NCBI RefSeq assembly: GCF_000983115.1
Contig: NZ_CGIH01000005.1
Location: 1 to 64,000, forward strand
Source of the DNA: Syntrophomonas zehnderi OL-4
Lineage (GTDB): Bacteria; Bacillota; Syntrophomonadia; Syntrophomonadales; Syntrophomonadaceae
Length of the DNA: 64,000 nt
Reading direction: 5' to 3'
Position 1 is the stretch's first letter; each line of letters opens with the position of its first letter. Below, one piece after another: positions 60,353-64,000 of this stretch. The notes beneath the pieces are model-generated. The model ran no database searches, had not been told where the DNA came from, and saw only the letters and a program-made list of their open reading frames with translations. Position numbers and translations under genes: made by a program.

Positions 60353-61363
60353 ATGTTTAGGATTGGTGGAGTTGAGATAGAAAATAGGGTAGTGGCGGCG
60401 CCCTTGGCCGGGGTTACAGATCGGGCGTATCGCCTGATACTAAAATCCATGGGCTGTGGGCTGGTATTTACTGAAATGATCAGTGACATGGGGCTAGTCC
60501 ATAACGGTACTAAAACCCAAACGATAGCCGACACCAGCGGGGAAAAAAGGCCGGTAGCTGTGCAGATATTTGGCTCCCAGGCTAAAACCATGGCTCAGGC
60601 AGCCCAAATTGTTACGGCTATGGGGGCCGATATCGTAGATATCAACATGGGCTGCCCGACTCCTAAAATCGTCAAAAACGGCGAAGGAGCCGCCCTTATG
60701 CTGGACCTTAAGCGCAGCCGGGAGATAATACGCGCGGTAGTGGAGGCTGTACAGGTGCCGGTTACCGTAAAAATGCGCACCGGTTGGGATGAAGATAATA
60801 TCACCTGCCTGAAACTGGCCGAAATCGCTACAGAAGAAGGGGTAAGTGCGATTACTTTGCACCCCCGCACCCGGATGCAGTTTTTTTCCGGTCAAGCAGA
60901 TTGGAATATGATCCGCGAGCTTAAAAAACGAGCTGCTGTTCCGGTGATCGGCAGCGGCGATATATGGAAAGCGGAAGACGCTGTGCGCATGCTTGCTGAA
61001 ACCGGCTGTGATGCGGTTATGATCGGTCGGGCTTTGATGGGCAATCCTTTTCTTATCCGGGAAGCGGTTGAACTGGTGGAGAACAATCGCATTATAGACC
61101 CTCCCGGCTGGGAGGAGAAATTCGCGCTGATCCATCACCATTTGGATCTGGCCATAAAGTATAAAGGCGAGCGGATAGCCGTAAGGGAAATGCGCAAACA
61201 TGTGGCGTGGTACATTAAGGGTATGCGTGCTGCCGCCCGGCTCAGGGAAAGCGTCAATAAGGCCTGCACTCGAGAAGAAATGTTGGCTGTGCTTTATGTT
61301 TTGTCGGTAGCATCTGGGAATGGTATAATGCCTGAAGATACTTACAGTTGGCGTAATGCCTGA
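60353..61363 (+). CDS. dusB: tRNA-dihydrouridine synthase B
   Basis: Flavoenzyme that reduces uridine to dihydrouridine in tRNA. 336 residues. FMN-binding TIM barrel with APLAGVTDRAYR, CGLVFTEMISDMGL, the catalytic cysteine in DINMGCPTPKIVKNGEGAAL, VTVKMRTGWDEDN, VIGSGDIWKAEDA and CDAVMIGRALMGNPF; helical tRNA-binding C-terminus. ATG at 60353 follows AAAGGAG. Matches B. subtilis yacF, the last gene of the syntenic block in this window. Confidence 0.96.
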   Translation: MFRIGGVEIENRVVAAPLAGVTDRAYRLILKSMGCGLVFTEMISDMGLVHNGTKTQTIADTSGEKRPVAVQIFGSQAKTMAQAAQIVTAMGADIVDINMGCPTPKIVKNGEGAALMLDLKRSREIIRAVVEAVQVPVTVKMRTGWDEDNITCLKLAEIATEEGVSAITLHPRTRMQFFSGQADWNMIRELKKRAAVPVIGSGDIWKAEDAVRMLAETGCDAVMIGRALMGNPFLIREAVELVENNRIIDPPGWEEKFALIHHHLDLAIKYKGERIAVREMRKHVAWYIKGMRAAARLRESVNKACTREEMLAVLYVLSVASGNGIMPEDTYSWRNA

Positions 61364-61399
61364 AAATCACTTAAATTCCTATAAACATAAAAGGATGAG

Positions 61400-62749
61400 A
61401 TGTATTTGCAGCCAAAAAGACGTACGGCCTATATTTATTGGGTGTATTTTGCGCTGGTAACCGTACTGGCGGTATATTTGCGTTTCTGGTTTGTAGCCTC
61501 TATACCGACCGAACAGCTATATGATTTTAATACATATCAGGAAATTGCCGCCAATATATTCAAATACCATAGTCACAGCCTCTGGGGACAGCCGGTGGCT
61601 TGGCAGGGTATGGGCTATTCCACAGCTCTGGGGATATTTTATATCTTAATGGGTAATGCCCAGGTACAGACCGCCCAGCTTTTTAATTGTCTGCTATCGA
61701 CACTGTCGTTGCCCTTAATGTTTTTGGTATTTAGAAAACTCAGTTCCCATTTTGGTGTCGTTTTGGGGGCTTATACGATAGCGGCTCTGCTACCCAACCA
61801 TATAGCCTATAACAACGTGGTAGGCACGGAAGTGTTTATTACCTTTCTGTTTCTAATCATCCTGGTACTACAGCTATATGAATTTGATAACCGTTTTCGC
61901 TATCCGTTGTTGGGCATATTTATCGGCCTGGCCGCCCTGACGAAACCATTTTTCCTGGCCTACCCGGTGGTTTTAGCCCTCTGTCATTGGCTGCACAGCA
62001 AGGATCTGCGCCGGACTGCGCTGATGCTTATTTCGACCAGCCTCCTTATGGCAGCGGTCGTATCACCCTGGACCATACATAATTATAAGAATTTTAACAG
62101 CTTCATTCCGGTATCCTACAATTCCGGCTATGTGCTTTTCATAAACAATAACGACCAAAACGTCAACGGTATGTGGATGCCCCTGGAAAATGTTCCCGCC
62201 TCGCCGCAGCTAAAGAAGGATATTAAGCGGGAGCTGAACCGCAACCAGGACAATGTCAAATTAGCCCCCGGCCTGGATAAAGTTTTAAAACCGGCCGCCA
62301 AACAATGGATCGGCGAGAATCCTGGTGACTTCATGAAGCTGGGTTTACTGCGTCTTAAGCAGACCTTCTTTTCCGGTGCTCAGGATATCAGTGCCTGGGC
62401 AATGAACGATTTCCAGTCCAATCCGGGGCAAAAGGAATCACCGCGTTTTAAACGCAATCTAAACTTTTTTTACGGGGCAGCCGATATACTGGTCTATATC
62501 CTGTGCTCAGCCGGGATCCTGTACCTGCTTTTAAACCTGGGATCCATATTCAAAAGCCTTTTTTCCCGGGATCTAACCCTTAGTAATGCGATACTTGTGC
62601 CCAGCATCAATACGGCTTTTTTCCTGGCGGTATATTTTGTTTTTGAGGGCCAACCTCGCTATAATTTCCCCCTGCTCTTTCTTTTTGCCATTACTTTAGG
62701 CATAATTATGCATAAAACCAGCCAAGGTTTACAAAGGAGCGAATCATGA
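61400..62749 (+). CDS. Membrane glycosyltransferase (PMT/ArnT-like, GT39/83 type)
   Basis: A 449-residue integral membrane protein with about 10-11 helices. The first external loop has an acidic pair in EQLYDFNTYQEIA, like the catalytic aspartates of polyprenyl-phosphate-sugar-dependent glycosyltransferases. LTKPFFLAYPVVLAL and the SPWTIHNYKNF segment are typical of this superfamily. It likely transfers a sugar from a lipid-phosphate carrier outside the membrane; the sugar and acceptor are unknown. ATG at 61400 follows AAAAGGA. It overlaps the next gene by 4 bases (ATGA). Confidence 0.8.
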   Translation: MYLQPKRRTAYIYWVYFALVTVLAVYLRFWFVASIPTEQLYDFNTYQEIAANIFKYHSHSLWGQPVAWQGMGYSTALGIFYILMGNAQVQTAQLFNCLLSTLSLPLMFLVFRKLSSHFGVVLGAYTIAALLPNHIAYNNVVGTEVFITFLFLIILVLQLYEFDNRFRYPLLGIFIGLAALTKPFFLAYPVVLALCHWLHSKDLRRTALMLISTSLLMAAVVSPWTIHNYKNFNSFIPVSYNSGYVLFINNNDQNVNGMWMPLENVPASPQLKKDIKRELNRNQDNVKLAPGLDKVLKPAAKQWIGENPGDFMKLGLLRLKQTFFSGAQDISAWAMNDFQSNPGQKESPRFKRNLNFFYGAADILVYILCSAGILYLLLNLGSIFKSLFSRDLTLSNAILVPSINTAFFLAVYFVFEGQPRYNFPLLFLFAITLGIIMHKTSQGLQRSES

Positions 62750-63609
62750 AAACTATCCGCCTGATTATAAAACAGATGCGTCCCAAGCAGTGGACCAAAA
62801 ATTTATTGGTCTTTGCCGCCCTGATATTTACCATACCCTATATTGATGCCGCCATGATTTATTTGGCTGTGGCGGGGTTTTTCTTATTCTCCTTCGTTTC
62901 CGGGTGTGTATATATCTTAAATGATTTTATCGACTTGGAGCTGGATCGGCAGCATCCAGACAAAAAAAACCGCCCCATGGCTTCAGGAGAACTATCCCCC
63001 ACCCTGGCAATCAGCCTGGGGATAATAATTTTAAGCGTTTCCTTATGGGTCGGTTCAATGCTTAATATTAGGTTTGGCCTGGTTCTATGCCTGTATTTTA
63101 TCCTTAATGTGGCTTACTCCCTGTATTTAAAAAAAGTCGTCATTATAGACGTAATGGTGATAGCCACCGGCTTTGTACTGCGGGCGGTGGGCGGAGCTTA
63201 TGTGATTGACGTTCCCGCCACGCCCTGGTTTATTATCTGTACTGCGCTCCTGGCACTCTTTCTAGCCATAAGCAAACGCCGCCATGAATTAATCCTCTTT
63301 CAAAACCAGGAGGGCGATTATCGGCCGGTATTAGACTCCTACTCACCCAAACTCCTGGACGAAATGAACGGCATTGTAACCACGGCTACTATAATAAGCT
63401 ACGCTTTGTTCACGTTTACCTCCGGAAGAACCATCAACCTGATGTGGACGATTCCTTTTGTCATTTACGGTATCTTTCGCTATCTATATTTAATACATAT
63501 AGAAAATAAAGGCGGACAACCGGATGAAATACTATTAGAGGACAAACCCATTCTCATTACCGTACTGCTGTACTCGCTTACCCTGATAGTGATACTGCTT
63601 TATTTTTAG
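62746..63609 (+). CDS. UbiA-type decaprenyl-phosphate phosphoribosyltransferase-like protein
   Basis: A 287-residue membrane prenyltransferase of the UbiA superfamily with about eight helices. First acidic motif YILNDFIDLELDRQHPDKKN and RPMASGEL; second YSLYLKK with VIIDVMVIATGFVLRAVGGA. The form NDxxDxxxDxxHPxKxxRP is typical of 5-phosphoribosyl-1-pyrophosphate:polyprenyl-phosphate transferases, the first step in making polyprenyl-phospho-arabinose in actinobacteria. It overlaps the glycosyltransferase gene, which suggests the same glycolipid pathway. The product in this organism is unknown. Confidence 0.82.
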   Translation: MKTIRLIIKQMRPKQWTKNLLVFAALIFTIPYIDAAMIYLAVAGFFLFSFVSGCVYILNDFIDLELDRQHPDKKNRPMASGELSPTLAISLGIIILSVSLWVGSMLNIRFGLVLCLYFILNVAYSLYLKKVVIIDVMVIATGFVLRAVGGAYVIDVPATPWFIICTALLALFLAISKRRHELILFQNQEGDYRPVLDSYSPKLLDEMNGIVTTATIISYALFTFTSGRTINLMWTIPFVIYGIFRYLYLIHIENKGGQPDEILLEDKPILITVLLYSLTLIVILLYF

Positions 63610-63645
63610 GGGACAGTCCCGGCCGAAATTGAAAGGAGCCGAACC

Positions 63646-64000
63646 ATGCATCCTTATTTTTTGATTATCATTTCCGTTGTTCTAGGGGCCTGCGGGCAAG
63701 TCGTTTTGAAGATGGGAACGTTAAAGCTTTCAGTCGCCGGTTTGAGCCTGCTGGAGCAGTTTGTAAAATATTTTACCAGCCTGCCTATCCTGGCCGGTTT
63801 GCTGCTTTATACTCTGTCGGCTGTGGTATGGGTGTTTGCCATTGCCCGGGTGCAACTTTCCATCGCCTACCCCATGGTGGCCTCCGGCTATGTACTGGTG
63901 GTTCTCCTCTCCTACCTGCTTCTTCATGAACCCGTATCAGGACTAAGAATCCTGGGTCTCCTCATAATCGTTACCGGTGTAATAATAATAGCCAACTCCT
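63646..64000 (+). CDS. EamA/SMR-type small membrane transporter (cut by window end)
   Basis: An open frame running off the window, 118 codons seen. Four hydrophobic helices (FLIIISVVLGACGQVVLKMG, LAGLLLYTLSAVVWVFAIAR, YPMVASGYVLVVLLSYLLL, LRILGLLIIVTGVIIIANS) with the pattern GQVVLKMG and LSIAYPM. This fits small multidrug-resistance/EamA relatives such as the ArnE/ArnF lipid-sugar flippases. ATG at 63646 is 7 bases after GAAAGGAG. With the two genes before it, it may complete a lipid-linked pentose pathway. Confidence 0.75.
   Translation, partial: MHPYFLIIISVVLGACGQVVLKMGTLKLSVAGLSLLEQFVKYFTSLPILAGLLLYTLSAVVWVFAIARVQLSIAYPMVASGYVLVVLLSYLLLHEPVSGLRILGLLIIVTGVIIIANS

Noticed and set aside
60494-61201. 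235-codon minus-strand open frame inside dusB
   Set aside because: Antisense of a conserved enzyme, without ribosome site or recognisable motif.

Overview
The window is a chromosomal segment from an endospore-forming, low-to-mid GC Firmicute. Its sporulation genes include spoIIR, spoVT, spoVB-like, yabP, yabQ, spoIIE, fin and a germinant-receptor operon. Its style (many GTG and TTG starts with strong Shine-Dalgarno sites, lipobox proteins, biosynthetic operons) fits the Clostridia. A Syntrophomonas-like member is my best guess, from memory of gene content and not from any search. Gene order follows the origin-proximal region of Bacillus subtilis: metG(metS)-tatD-yabE-like-rsmA(ksgA)-veg-ispE-glmU-prs-pth-fin-mfd-spoVT-spoVB-mazG-yabO-yabP-yabQ-divIC-yabR-spoIIE-tilS-ftsH-folP-folB-folK-dusB. 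The window is therefore very likely near oriC.

Layout. 1-7400: tRNA charging, tatD, 3D/G5 wall protein, spore lipoprotein, rRNA methylation, a YkuK-like gene and veg. 7490-12000: a lineage-specific stretch with two unrecognised proteins, a patatin-like lipase, a tiny ribbon-helix-helix gene, and a divergent methyltransferase with a small HTH-like gene. 12000-18600: glutamate dehydrogenase, a large GAF/ATP-grasp/nucleotidyltransferase fusion, an AbrB-PIN toxin-antitoxin cassette flanked by a 135-bp duplication of the fusion gene's 3' end, and spoIIR. 18700-28250: ispE, a GntR regulator, a MobA-like nucleotidyltransferase, glmU, prs, pth, fin, mfd. 28245-34945 (minus strand): a seven-gene germinant-receptor operon with one A, two B, two C and two small D-like subunits. 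35157-49864: spoVT to ftsH. 50483-61363: an HD protein, folate genes, pantothenate genes, NAD genes, coaX and dusB. 61400-64000: a membrane glycosyltransferase, a UbiA-type phosphoribosyl-prenyl transferase and a truncated SMR-type transporter.

Function. The right half groups cofactor synthesis (folate, pantothenate/CoA, NAD). The left and middle parts mix housekeeping with sporulation and germination. The promoters I can read fit known sporulation logic: a sigma-F type site before spoIIR, a sigma-G type site before spoVT, and a 21-bp-spaced promoter of the Spo0A-activated kind before spoIIE.

The most unusual material is intergenic. A dispersed family of elements has terminal inverted repeats of the type AATAGACGCGGATAACGC, sometimes enclosing a hairpin-rich 47-bp unit. 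Ten tandem copies of that unit lie before mazG. Separate REP-like palindromes (GCGGAAGCT and GCGGAGGCT types) and a duplicated tilS 5' end add to this. No rRNA, tRNA or CRISPR array was recognised.
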